The position numbers and the translations under genes were made by a program. Source: an uncultured Butyricicoccus sp. (lineage in GTDB: Bacteria; Bacillota; Clostridia; Oscillospirales; Butyricicoccaceae). From it: a stretch of 50,081 bases of DNA. The notes under the pieces are model-generated. The model had not been told where the DNA came from, did not search any database, and saw only the letters and a program-made list of their open reading frames with translations. This document shows positions 42,891 through 50,081 of this stretch, one piece after another (the first letter of the stretch is position 1; each line of letters starts with the position of its first letter). The stretch lies in contig CALWMO010000002.1 in assembly GCA_944381965.1 (NCBI GenBank), positions 1 through 50,081 of the forward strand, read 5' to 3'.

Positions 42891-43964
42891 ATGACAACGC
42901 AGCAGCTTGATATGCTGACTCAAATGATTACACAAAATCGCCCGAGTGCATCTAAAAATGATAGTAATGATACTTCATTTAAAGATATGCTTAACAATAA
43001 AAATCAGGAAAAAACAACTGTAAAAAAAGAACCTGCAAAAGATGAAGTTCAAGTGGATAAAACTCAAAATTCTGATAAAGAAGATGTTGCCGCAAAACAG
43101 GCATTGCTTGCAAACCTTCTTTTTGCACAAAGTACAACTCCTGTACAAAATGAAATGAGTCAGCAAAGTACAAACCTATCTGCTGAACAAATTATACAAC
43201 CAATGGTGCAAAACCAAACAGTACAAACTGTCGTTGATATTCAAAATATGAATAATGTTCAGACTCAGCAGATAGAAGTTCCAGTGCAAACTGAGCAGAA
43301 TCAAGAATTTACTGTTAAAACTGATAATGTTAAGCTGGAACAAAATGTAACCGAAGAAATTAAGCCTAAAACTACTGAATTTGTTGATAAAACAGCTCAG
43401 AATACAGGTGAAAACACTCAGGATATGATGCAGAATAAAACATCAAAAACTGATGATAATCAGCCGGAAATTAAACAAACTGAAGTACAAGATGCTCCAT
43501 TATTCCAAAATGTTGAGACTACACCAATTAAGGTTGGTGAAAAAGCTCCAGTTTTAGATATTCAATCACCTAATGTAGAGCAGGATTTACAAGATATTAT
43601 CAAATATAATCTTAAAACTGATGGAGATAAAATCGAAATTCAGTTAAATCCAGGTAATTTAGGCAAAATTACTGTTGAGCTTGTTCAAAAAGATGGCAGT
43701 ATGTCGGTTTTAGTAACTGCAGAAAATAGTAAAACTTTGTCACTTCTTGCACAACATGCAGGTGGCATTGAAACTATGATGCAAGAGCGTTTAGCACAAC
43801 CTGTTCAGGTTTTTATCGAACAACAACAGCCTGAACAGCAGTTTAATGACTCTCAAAAGAATAATAATGGGCAAAATCAAAACAATCAGCAAAATAAACC
43901 AAGCAAAGATGAACAGCAAAGCTTTATTGACCAGTTAAGGCTTGGTTTATATGACTTAGGTTAA
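42891..43964 (+). CDS. fliK: Flagellar hook-length control protein FliK
   Basis: FliK is the secreted ruler that stops hook growth and switches export specificity. The 357-residue product has a long, Gln/Thr/Lys-rich disordered part (about 1-220) and the compact C-terminal Flg_hook domain (about 230-320). The latter has the hallmark IEIQLNPGNLGKITVELVQK and MSVLVTAENSKTLSLL. A Gln-rich tail follows. The ATG has GGAAAGGGGGTG upstream. Precedes flgD by 12 bases. Confidence 0.92.
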   Translation: MTTQQLDMLTQMITQNRPSASKNDSNDTSFKDMLNNKNQEKTTVKKEPAKDEVQVDKTQNSDKEDVAAKQALLANLLFAQSTTPVQNEMSQQSTNLSAEQIIQPMVQNQTVQTVVDIQNMNNVQTQQIEVPVQTEQNQEFTVKTDNVKLEQNVTEEIKPKTTEFVDKTAQNTGENTQDMMQNKTSKTDDNQPEIKQTEVQDAPLFQNVETTPIKVGEKAPVLDIQSPNVEQDLQDIIKYNLKTDGDKIEIQLNPGNLGKITVELVQKDGSMSVLVTAENSKTLSLLAQHAGGIETMMQERLAQPVQVFIEQQQPEQQFNDSQKNNNGQNQNNQQNKPSKDEQQSFIDQLRLGLYDLG

Positions 43965-43976
43965 GGAGGTAAAAAG

Positions 43977-44621
43977 GTGAGCGATTTATTTACTCCAACA
44001 GTTGCAAGAACAGCAAGTGCTTATGCAGCGGCTGGAATTAACACTTATACTTCTGATTCAACTACTAAAGGTACAACAAAAACTGATTCAACTAATAATG
44101 CAGGTTATCTTACTGACTCATCTAAAGATAGTCTGACACTTACAATGGAGCAGTTTTTGGAGCTTATGATTGTTCAGTTCCAAAATCAGGATATGGATAA
44201 CCCAGCTTCTACAAGTGATATGATGAATCAGCTTATGCAAATGTCAACAATTCAGGCAATGGCAACTATGACCGATGCTTCAACTATGACTTATGCAGCT
44301 TCACTTGTTGGTAAGACAGTAACTATTGGTGAATACACCAATGGCAAACTGAGCGAAATTGTAGGTCAGGTAACTGGTACTGGTACATATGATGGTCAAC
44401 AGGTTATTTTCGTAAATGGAAAAACATATCCTATAACATCTATTATGGCAATCGGTGAAATTCCTAATGAAGATGAAGTAGACCCTGACTTTGGTGTTGA
44501 CCCACCAGAAAGTGGAGATAACACAGAAGGCACAGGTGGTACAGAAGGTTCTGGTGGCACAGAGGGTTCTGGTGGTACAGAAGGTTCTGATGATAGCACC
44601 ACTGAAAGCGGTGAGGGCTAA
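43977..44621 (+). CDS. flgD: Flagellar hook assembly protein FlgD
   Basis: FlgD caps the growing hook. The 214-residue product carries the conserved segment TMEQFLELMIVQFQNQDMDN and MNQLMQMSTIQAM (about 56-100), then a short C-terminal domain (about 105-160, SLVGKTVTIGEYTNGK to GKTYPITSIM). The start is GTG with AAGGAGG upstream. Unusual is an acidic Gly/Thr/Glu/Ser tail with three copies of GGTEGS coded by 18-base tandem repeats. Its stop codon is directly followed by the next gene. Confidence 0.94.
   Translation: MSDLFTPTVARTASAYAAAGINTYTSDSTTKGTTKTDSTNNAGYLTDSSKDSLTLTMEQFLELMIVQFQNQDMDNPASTSDMMNQLMQMSTIQAMATMTDASTMTYAASLVGKTVTIGEYTNGKLSEIVGQVTGTGTYDGQQVIFVNGKTYPITSIMAIGEIPNEDEVDPDFGVDPPESGDNTEGTGGTEGSGGTEGSGGTEGSDDSTTESGEG
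44535..44588 (+). repeat. Three 18-base tandem repeats in the flgD tail
   Basis: Units at 44535-44552, 44553-44570 and 44571-44588 encode GGTEGS each; they differ from one another at two third-codon positions. A partial unit (EGT) precedes them. Copy number could vary between strains and would lengthen or shorten the tail in frame. Confidence 0.8.
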
Positions 44622-45014
44622 ATGATAGAACGTCTGCAAGCAGGCAGTTATATTTCTTCGCAACCACAGCAGAAAGTCAATGAACAAAGCACTGCATTTA
44701 GTGAGCTTTTAAGAAAGCGTATGGAAAATGTCGGTTCTATGCCGACAGTAAACAATACTGAAATTGAATTTTCTAAACACGCACAGCAGAGAGTAGAGCA
44801 AAGAGGTATTGAAATAAATTCAGAACTGCTTGCTCAACTTAAAAACTCAGTTGAAAAAGCTCAGGAAAAAGGTGCGAAAAATATCCTTGCATTTGATGCA
44901 GAACGAGCATTTATAATAAATGTGGTTCAAAATAGGGTGATTACCGCAATTTCACAAGATGAAATTCAGGGGAATGTATTTACAAATATTGATGGTGCTG
45001 TTCTTTTAAAGTAA
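44622..45014 (+). CDS. Flagellar operon protein of the TIGR02530 type
   Basis: The 130-residue product matches the small flagellar-operon family found between flgD and flgE in Firmicutes. Its signature is the segment FSKHAQQRVEQRGIEIN, then a helical stretch with KAQEKGAKNILAFDAERAFIIN and VVQNRVITAI. It is thought to act in hook assembly, but I know of no firm mechanism. The ATG immediately follows the flgD stop codon. Cytoplasmic, no membrane segment. Confidence 0.85.
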   Translation: MIERLQAGSYISSQPQQKVNEQSTAFSELLRKRMENVGSMPTVNNTEIEFSKHAQQRVEQRGIEINSELLAQLKNSVEKAQEKGAKNILAFDAERAFIINVVQNRVITAISQDEIQGNVFTNIDGAVLLK

Positions 45015-45105
45015 AAGAAAACAGGTCTTTTTAAAGATGTTTTGATTATATGTCCGTTTGGCATATATCGACAGCACCTTTTAAAATGAAAGGAAGCAAA
45101 ATAAA

Positions 45106-46236
45106 ATGACAGGTTCTATGTATGCTGCTATCGCAGGCTTACAAACACATATGCAGAAGATGAATGTTATCGGTAACAACATCGCAAACGCAAATACAGC
45201 AGGTTTTAAACCAGGTGTTACAACTTTTACAGAGTCTATGTATACATCTTTAAAAACCAGTACAGGTGGTGGTACGTTACTTGGTGGTACAAACGCTGCT
45301 CAGATTGGTTATGGTTCTCAGATTAGCACCATTGATGTGTCAATGGCTGCGGGTACTCCAGCCCCAACAAATATAAATTCTAACTTATATTTAAGTGGTA
45401 GCGGATTTTTCTTAGTAGGTCCTAAGCCAACTGGTGAAGCAGGCTATCAACCTGACCCAAATCAGCTTGTACTAAGACGTGTTGGTGATTTTAAAGTAGA
45501 TGAAAATGGTTATTTGGTTGATGCAAACGGTAACTGTGTATATGGTTTCATGCCACAGGGTGATGAAAATGGTAAAATTTTAAAAGATGCAAATGGTGAT
45601 ATAGTTTATGATACATGTTTGCGTCCACTTCGCTTACCAGTTTCAGCTCCAGTACCAGAAAATCCAGATGATGCAAATGCTATACAAGAAGGAAATGCTG
45701 TGTATCCTACAGTAACCGAAGACACCAATGCATTTGAATATCCAGATTTTATAGAGGTAGATGATACTACTGGCGTGGATGACCGTGAAAACCGTGTTGA
45801 CGTTGAAAGCATTAACTTAAGCTTTGGTAATAATGGTGTTATTACAGCAGTTACTAATAATGGTGAAGCAATTACAATGGGTGTAATTGCAATTGCTAGT
45901 GTGCGTAACCCTAGTGGTCTTACAAAAATAAGTGAAGGATATTATCAACCAGGTGGTAACTCTGGTGATGTTACTGTTGGCACTTCTGGTGGCGTATTGA
46001 AAGATGCTTATCTAAATAATATGAATGCAGAAGATGATGCAGACGACCCTACATTATCTAAAATCACTGCTGCTGCTAAGACTGATATTCTATCTGGTTA
46101 TCTTGAATCATCAAATACTGATATCTCAACCGAGTTTGCTGACCTTATCACTACTCAGCGTGGTTTCCAAGCAAACACAAAAATTATTACCGTAACAGAT
46201 GAAATGTTATCTGAATTGGTAAGTATGAAACGATAA
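45106..46236 (+). CDS. flgE: Flagellar hook protein FlgE
   Basis: FlgE builds the hook. The 376-residue product has the N-terminal rod-hook segment (MYAAIAGLQTHMQKMNVIGN, then NTAGFKPGVTTF), the variable surface domain and the C-terminal helix with FADLITTQRGFQANTKIITV. AAAGGAAGC precedes the ATG. The size is small among FlgE proteins but within the range. A 91-base gap separates it from the previous gene and a strong hairpin lies downstream (46250-46283). Confidence 0.93.
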   Translation: MTGSMYAAIAGLQTHMQKMNVIGNNIANANTAGFKPGVTTFTESMYTSLKTSTGGGTLLGGTNAAQIGYGSQISTIDVSMAAGTPAPTNINSNLYLSGSGFFLVGPKPTGEAGYQPDPNQLVLRRVGDFKVDENGYLVDANGNCVYGFMPQGDENGKILKDANGDIVYDTCLRPLRLPVSAPVPENPDDANAIQEGNAVYPTVTEDTNAFEYPDFIEVDDTTGVDDRENRVDVESINLSFGNNGVITAVTNNGEAITMGVIAIASVRNPSGLTKISEGYYQPGGNSGDVTVGTSGGVLKDAYLNNMNAEDDADDPTLSKITAAAKTDILSGYLESSNTDISTEFADLITTQRGFQANTKIITVTDEMLSELVSMKR

Positions 46237-46249
46237 ATTTTTAATGTTT

Positions 46250-46283
46250 GGTTTTCTGGGTGTCATGTGATGCCCAGAAAACC
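46250..46283. other. Strong hairpin between flgE and flbD
   Basis: A perfect 11-bp inverted repeat, GGTTTTCTGGG / CCCAGAAAACC, encloses 12 bases (TGTCATGTGATG) and lies 14 bases after the flgE stop codon. It has no T run on the plus strand, so it should not act as a full terminator. A role in mRNA end protection, processing or partial attenuation inside the operon is possible. Confidence 0.6.
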
Positions 46284-46305
46284 CCATACAGAAAGGTGAA
46301 ATACC

Positions 46306-46527
46306 ATGATTAGACTTACTAAACTTAATAGAGAAGCCTTTCTTCTCAACCATATGCAAATTGAAACAATTGAAGTTATTCCTGAAACTAAAATCATTAT
46401 GATGAACCATGATTACTTTATCGTTCGCGAATCTCCAGAAACAGTTTTACAGTTAATTGAGAACTATACTGCAAGAGTGCATGATATTTACAGAGAAATT
46501 AAGATTTCCGATAAAACTGGGAATTAG
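46306..46527 (+). CDS. flbD: FlbD/SwrD family flagellar protein
   Basis: The 73-residue product belongs to the FlbD (SwrD, formerly YlzI) family; in B. subtilis SwrD raises flagellar power. It starts MIRLTKLNREAFLLNHMQIE and has the conserved pattern TKIIMMNHDYFIVRESPETV. GAAAGGTG lies upstream. It is between flgE and motA, its normal location in Clostridia. Confidence 0.9.
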   Translation: MIRLTKLNREAFLLNHMQIETIEVIPETKIIMMNHDYFIVRESPETVLQLIENYTARVHDIYREIKISDKTGN

Positions 46528-46589
46528 ATATAGAATAAACCAACTGACATAAATGGGCAAAAAAGTCTGATTGGAGGAAATATAAACAA

Positions 46590-47402
46590 ATGAATGTTAC
46601 ATTTATAGGTGGTATTGTAGGCGGTTTTGTGCTGATTATTGTTGGTATGTCACTAAATGGACTGTCATTTAATATAGAGCAGCTTGGAAACTTTGTTGAT
46701 ATACCTAGTTTTGTTATCGTAATTGGTGGTGCTATGGCAGCTGTTGTCGCAGCTAACCCTGCATCACGACTAAAAAACTTCGGTAAGCATATCGGCATTA
46801 TATTTAATCAGAAAAAATATAATCCGTTGCAAGTAATTGATGAAATCACTGAATTTGCTCAGATTGCTCGTAAAAATGGTCTGCTGGCACTTGAAGAACG
46901 TGCAAACCAGCTTGAAGACCCATTCTTTAAGAAAAGTATTATGCTTATTGTCGATGGTAATGACGGCGACAAAGTACGTGATATGCTTATGAGCGATATT
47001 GAGCAGTTAAGTGCAAGACATGATGATGTTATTGCTATGTATGAACTAGGTTCATCTGCATCACCTGCATTTGGTATGATTGGTACTCTTATCGGTCTTA
47101 TCAACATGCTTGCATCTATGGGTGATGACAGCGGTAACATCGGCCCTGCAATGTCAGTTGCTCTCGTTACCACTCTTTATGGTGTTATCTTTGCTAACCT
47201 TGTTTTTAACCCGATTTCAAATAACCTTCGTACTCGTGACCAACAAGAAATTTTGTGTCGTCAACTAGTGGTTGAAGGTGTTATGGCCATTCAGTCCGGT
47301 GAAAACCCTAAGTTTGTTAAGGAGAAACTCGAAGGTTTCCTAGAGCAAAGTGCAACAGGTGGTAACGAAGGCGGTAAAAAGAAAAAAGGTAAAGGAGAAT
47401 AA
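46590..47402 (+). CDS. motA: Flagellar motor stator protein MotA
   Basis: MotA is the stator subunit that contacts FliG. The 270-residue product has four membrane segments (two near 5-55, two near 150-205), with PSFVIVIGGAMAAVVAANP and ASPAFGMIGTLIGLINMLASM. The large cytoplasmic loop is charged. It ends with a Lys/Gly-rich tail. TGGAGGAAA precedes the ATG. The ion used cannot be decided with confidence. Confidence 0.94.
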   Translation: MNVTFIGGIVGGFVLIIVGMSLNGLSFNIEQLGNFVDIPSFVIVIGGAMAAVVAANPASRLKNFGKHIGIIFNQKKYNPLQVIDEITEFAQIARKNGLLALEERANQLEDPFFKKSIMLIVDGNDGDKVRDMLMSDIEQLSARHDDVIAMYELGSSASPAFGMIGTLIGLINMLASMGDDSGNIGPAMSVALVTTLYGVIFANLVFNPISNNLRTRDQQEILCRQLVVEGVMAIQSGENPKFVKEKLEGFLEQSATGGNEGGKKKKGKGE

Positions 47403-47436
47403 TTATATAAGTTAACGAGAAAGGACAGAGTACAAT

Positions 47437-48228
47437 ATGAAGAAAAAAAGAAAATCTGGCGGTGCAAGCTGGATGGATACATATGGCGATATGGTTACGC
47501 TCTTACTTTGCTTTTTCGTGCTCTTATATAGTATGTCAACTGTTGACCAAGAAAAGTGGGCAGTGGTTGTGCAAAGCTTTCAGCGTGAAACCGCATCTGA
47601 AACTATGGGTACTCCAGGTCAAGGAACAGGCTTAGAATATAACCTAAGTGATTCAGCAATAAAGCCAGAGGAAATTACCGAAGAACAAGTCGCAGAAGCA
47701 CTAAGCGAAATCGCTGAAAAAGTAGAAGAATATACCGCACAAAATAATATGAAACAGCAGATAAGTATTAGTCAAGGTGCTGGCTATGTTTTTATAACCT
47801 TTCAAGATACTGTATTTTTTGAAGGAGATAGTTATGAACTATTAGACAGTGGTAAGGAAATACTTGACGTTGTTGCTGCAGCAATAAAGCCTCAAGGTGG
47901 TCTTATAGATGAACTGCGTATTATGGGTCATACATCCCAAGGCAGTGCTGATAAGGCTAATAATCCTGAAACTGATAGATTTCTCTCATCAAATCGTGCT
48001 GCAACAGTCACTGTTTATCTGCAAGAGAAAAATATAGTTGATCCAGATAGACTTGTTAGTGTAGGATACGGTCAGTGGAGACCAATCGCTGGTTTCGATA
48101 CTAGCGATGAACGTGCAAAAAATCGTCGTGTAGAACTTATGATTACTGGTATAAATCCTAATAGTATGGAAAGCAGTGTAGACCAGTATTTTACTGCACG
48201 AGAAGGCGATGCAAAAGCTGAAGAATAA
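47437..48228 (+). CDS. motB: Flagellar motor stator protein MotB
   Basis: MotB anchors the stator to peptidoglycan and carries the ion-binding Asp. The 263-residue product shows SWMDTYGDMVTLLLCFFVLL, with D18 the ion-carrying residue in the one membrane segment. A helical linker and a C-terminal OmpA-like domain (about 130-250) follow, with LRIMGHTSQGSADK, NRAATVTVYL and NRRVELMITG. It ends in an Ala/Glu tail. Follows motA by 34 bases. Confidence 0.95.
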   Translation: MKKKRKSGGASWMDTYGDMVTLLLCFFVLLYSMSTVDQEKWAVVVQSFQRETASETMGTPGQGTGLEYNLSDSAIKPEEITEEQVAEALSEIAEKVEEYTAQNNMKQQISISQGAGYVFITFQDTVFFEGDSYELLDSGKEILDVVAAAIKPQGGLIDELRIMGHTSQGSADKANNPETDRFLSSNRAATVTVYLQEKNIVDPDRLVSVGYGQWRPIAGFDTSDERAKNRRVELMITGINPNSMESSVDQYFTAREGDAKAEE

Positions 48229-48247
48229 GTAAAGGATTTGTTATAAC

Positions 48248-49270
48248 ATGTCAGAAGTTTTATCACAAAGCCAGATAGACATGCTACTTAACGCTGCACG
48301 CATGGGCGAAGTGGAAACAAGTAGTGAAGAGAAAAAGCCCGAAGAAAAAAAATATCCTAAATATGACTTCTATAGCCCGAAAAAATTTACACGAGAACGT
48401 CTTAAAATGATAAATAGCATTTTCGAAAGCTATGTTCGTGTTATTTCATCAAGTCTCAATACTATGCTTCATATGCTATGTGAGCTTGAAATAGATTCTG
48501 TAGAAGAACAACGATATTTTGAGTTTTCTAATGCACTTAGCGAAAGAGATGTATTAACTCTGGTTACAAATACCATGCAAACGGTTCCAGAAAGAGACCC
48601 CATATTATTCCATATCACCACAGGTATTATGATAAGTATGTTTGATAGAATGCTTGGTGGTACAGGTGATATTGATGGAGAGATAAATTCCGATTATAAA
48701 TATACTGACTTAGAACTTAGACTTTATAATGACTTTATACAAGAACTTGTAGGAGGTTTGTCAAGTGCATGGAAAAATTATATTAATATCGGATTTGGAT
48801 TTAATAGAGTCGAAGTAAACCCAACACTTGTACAGCTTATAGGTCTTGATGAAACAGTTGTTATAGTTGGTATAACAATAAAAACACCTGTAAGCAGTGG
48901 TAGATTTAGTATATGTCTTCCAGGAAATTTATTAAGCGATATTTTTGCCCAACTTAATAGAGAAACAGCAAGTATGCAACAGACTAGCCCTAAAGATAGT
49001 GAAGAAATTATGGATTATCTTAAGGGAACAGACTTAGAAATCACTGCAGAACTGCAGCATACAACGCTTAGATTAGAAGATATATATCATCTGCATGTAG
49101 GAGATGTTATAAACCTCGATCAGCCAAAGGATTCTAAAGTATACTTAAATGTCGGCGGAAAACGTTGGTTTGATGGCAAAATGGGTGTATATCAAAAAAA
49201 TAAAGCAGTCAAAATTGATAAAACATATTTCCAGACCGATATGGAAAAAGAGCAGGACAAAGGAGAGTAG
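48248..49270 (+). CDS. fliM: Flagellar motor switch protein FliM
   Basis: FliM is the C-ring protein that receives CheY-P. The 340-residue product starts with the CheY-binding peptide LSQSQIDMLLNAARMGE (residues 5-21), then a charged linker and the CheC-like middle domain (about 50-235, with GTGDIDGE). The C-terminal SpoA domain ends around 325 with LNVGGKRWFDGKMGVYQKNKAVKI. The ATG is 20 bases after motB; no fliL gene stands between. Its N-terminal motif is the reference for the repeats in the ComFB-domain protein of this window. Confidence 0.96.
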   Translation: MSEVLSQSQIDMLLNAARMGEVETSSEEKKPEEKKYPKYDFYSPKKFTRERLKMINSIFESYVRVISSSLNTMLHMLCELEIDSVEEQRYFEFSNALSERDVLTLVTNTMQTVPERDPILFHITTGIMISMFDRMLGGTGDIDGEINSDYKYTDLELRLYNDFIQELVGGLSSAWKNYINIGFGFNRVEVNPTLVQLIGLDETVVIVGITIKTPVSSGRFSICLPGNLLSDIFAQLNRETASMQQTSPKDSEEIMDYLKGTDLEITAELQHTTLRLEDIYHLHVGDVINLDQPKDSKVYLNVGGKRWFDGKMGVYQKNKAVKIDKTYFQTDMEKEQDKGE

Positions 49271-49278
49271 TATAAAGA

Positions 49279-50081
49279 ATGGGATCTAACATTTTCAGCC
49301 CAATGGCGATGGATGCTATTGGTGAAATATTTAATATCAGCCTTGGTTCTTCTGCAACTGCGGTTTCCAATATGCTCGCAAGGCGTGTGGATATCACTAC
49401 ACCAACTGTAACCGTAGTTTCTGCAAAAGATTTCTGTATTGATGATATTAGACCAGCAATCGGTGTTAAAATCGACTATGTTGCAGGTCTAAATGGTAGC
49501 AATGTAATGCTACTTAAACGCTCAGATGTACGTTCTATTGTAGATATACTTATGGGAATGGAAACTAAAGATGAGGATTTTGAAATAAATGAACTCAGTC
49601 TAAGTGCTATTTCCGAGGTTATGAACCAAATGATGGGTGCAGCTTCAACTGCAATGTCAGATTTTCTCGGAGAAATGGTCAATATATCTACACCTGAAGC
49701 GTTTGAGATAGAAAATGTAAACGAGCTTGTTGGAACATATTTCCCAAGTGAAGGTAAGCTTGTTGTGGTTCGCTTCCAGCTTACAATAGAAAATGCGGTT
49801 GAAAGCGAGTTTATGAGTGCACTTACTGTGGATTTAGTTAGAGAAATGCTCAAGGGCTTTGGTATAGGCGGTGCTGATGTTGGTTTAGATGGTGATCAGA
49901 ATAATGTAACTGAGCCAGTGCAAACTCCAGTGCAAACAGAGCAAGCACCTGAAAACACAAAGGTAGCTGAGCAACCTCAGATACAACAGCCAGTAGAGCC
50001 ACAAGTGGCAATGCCTGAGCAACAACCAGCTATGCAGCAACCTCAAATGCAGCAGCCTCAAATGCAACAGCCAGCTATGCA
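49279..50081 (+). CDS. fliY: Flagellar motor switch phosphatase FliY (3' end outside window)
   Basis: FliY is the FliN-related C-ring protein of Firmicutes that dephosphorylates CheY-P. The 267 visible codons are open to the edge. They start MGSNIFSPMAMDAIGEIFNI and carry two CheC-type active-site helices: DAIGEIFN, and later SAISEVMN, each with a downstream Pro (DITTP; NISTP). A Gln/Pro/Met-rich linker begins near residue 210. The FliN/SpoA domain should follow outside. Unlike B. subtilis FliY, no LSQDEIDALL-like peptide precedes the CheC region. AAAGGAG is upstream of the ATG. Confidence 0.93.
   Translation, partial: MGSNIFSPMAMDAIGEIFNISLGSSATAVSNMLARRVDITTPTVTVVSAKDFCIDDIRPAIGVKIDYVAGLNGSNVMLLKRSDVRSIVDILMGMETKDEDFEINELSLSAISEVMNQMMGAASTAMSDFLGEMVNISTPEAFEIENVNELVGTYFPSEGKLVVVRFQLTIENAVESEFMSALTVDLVREMLKGFGIGGADVGLDGDQNNVTEPVQTPVQTEQAPENTKVAEQPQIQQPVEPQVAMPEQQPAMQQPQMQQPQMQQPAM
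50032..50081 (+). repeat. 15-base tandem repeat in the fliY linker
   Basis: Units at 50032-50046, 50047-50061 and 50062-50076 encode MQQPQ, MQQPQ and MQQPA. The repeat is cut by the right edge, so total copy number is not visible. It lies in the flexible linker between CheC-like and SpoA domains. Confidence 0.7.

Noticed and set aside
44301-44687. Several minus-strand frames opposite the flgD tail, one with PPEPSVPPEPS repeats
   Set aside because: They are the reverse reading of the 18-base repeats in flgD and have no independent support.
1-50081. tRNA, rRNA, CRISPR, insertion sequence or prophage genes
   Set aside because: None was recognised by eye; tRNA scanning by software was not possible, so a missed tRNA cannot be excluded but no gap looks suitable.

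Overview
The window is AT-rich DNA from a motile, Gram-positive anaerobe, most likely of the class Clostridia. The reasons are the Firmicutes-type motility set (FliY with CheC-like sites, a FliW/CsrA pair, a DUF6470 protein beside flgL, FlbD/SwrD, a YjfB-like peptide), a ClpE-type ATPase, an S-layer-homology protein, an ECF vitamin transporter core and strong AGGAGG ribosome binding sites. I cannot name a genus. No rRNA, tRNA, CRISPR array, insertion sequence or prophage was recognised, and no flagellin gene is present.

Layout. (1) 1-4665: cheA (5'-truncated by the window), cheW, cheR, cheB. (2) 4842-9622: flgM-flgN-flgK-flgL-DUF6470-fliW-csrA, the same order as in Bacillus subtilis, closed by a bidirectional terminator. 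(3) 9655-11430, minus strand: a ParA-type ATPase and a partner protein with a C-terminal ComFB domain and repeated peptides that resemble the CheY-binding N-terminus of FliM. They lie where hag stands in B. subtilis. (4) 11580-14686: fliD-fliS-fliT-like. (5) 14854-18787: a membrane-anchored C39-like peptidase divergent from an FtsE-like ATPase without FtsX, then a chemoreceptor whose 3' end overlaps a bacteriohemerythrin gene. (6) 18987-27443: a housekeeping run, RNA methyltransferase-ecfA1-ecfA2-ecfT-truA-DUF5711-cvpA-clpE-like. (7) 27611-32202: a GHL10 glycoside hydrolase, a degenerate MNT/HEPN pair, rsmI (minus), a G5/3D cell-wall protein and a YjfB-like peptide. (8) 32236-35933: a lipoprotein divergent from a large SLH surface protein. 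(9) 36274 to the right edge: the main basal-body operon flgB-flgC-fliE-fliF-fliG-fliH-fliI-fliJ-fliK-flgD-TIGR02530-flgE-flbD-motA-motB-fliM-fliY, headed by a good sigma-A-type promoter and running off the window inside fliY.

How the parts fit. Regions 1, 2, 4 and 9 are the chemotaxis relay, the late hook-filament junction, cap and chaperone genes with the post-transcriptional flagellin switch, and the basal body, export apparatus, stator and switch. The MCP and hemerythrin are a plausible oxygen-responsive input to CheA.

The most novel item is region 3. A ParA ATPase is paired with a protein that combines a basic N-terminus (possible ParA contact), three FliM-like short motifs (possible CheY or motor contact) and a ComFB domain (reported to bind cyclic dinucleotides in cyanobacteria). 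I propose it as a candidate system for placing or tuning the motor or chemotaxis apparatus. That role is inference, not demonstrated.
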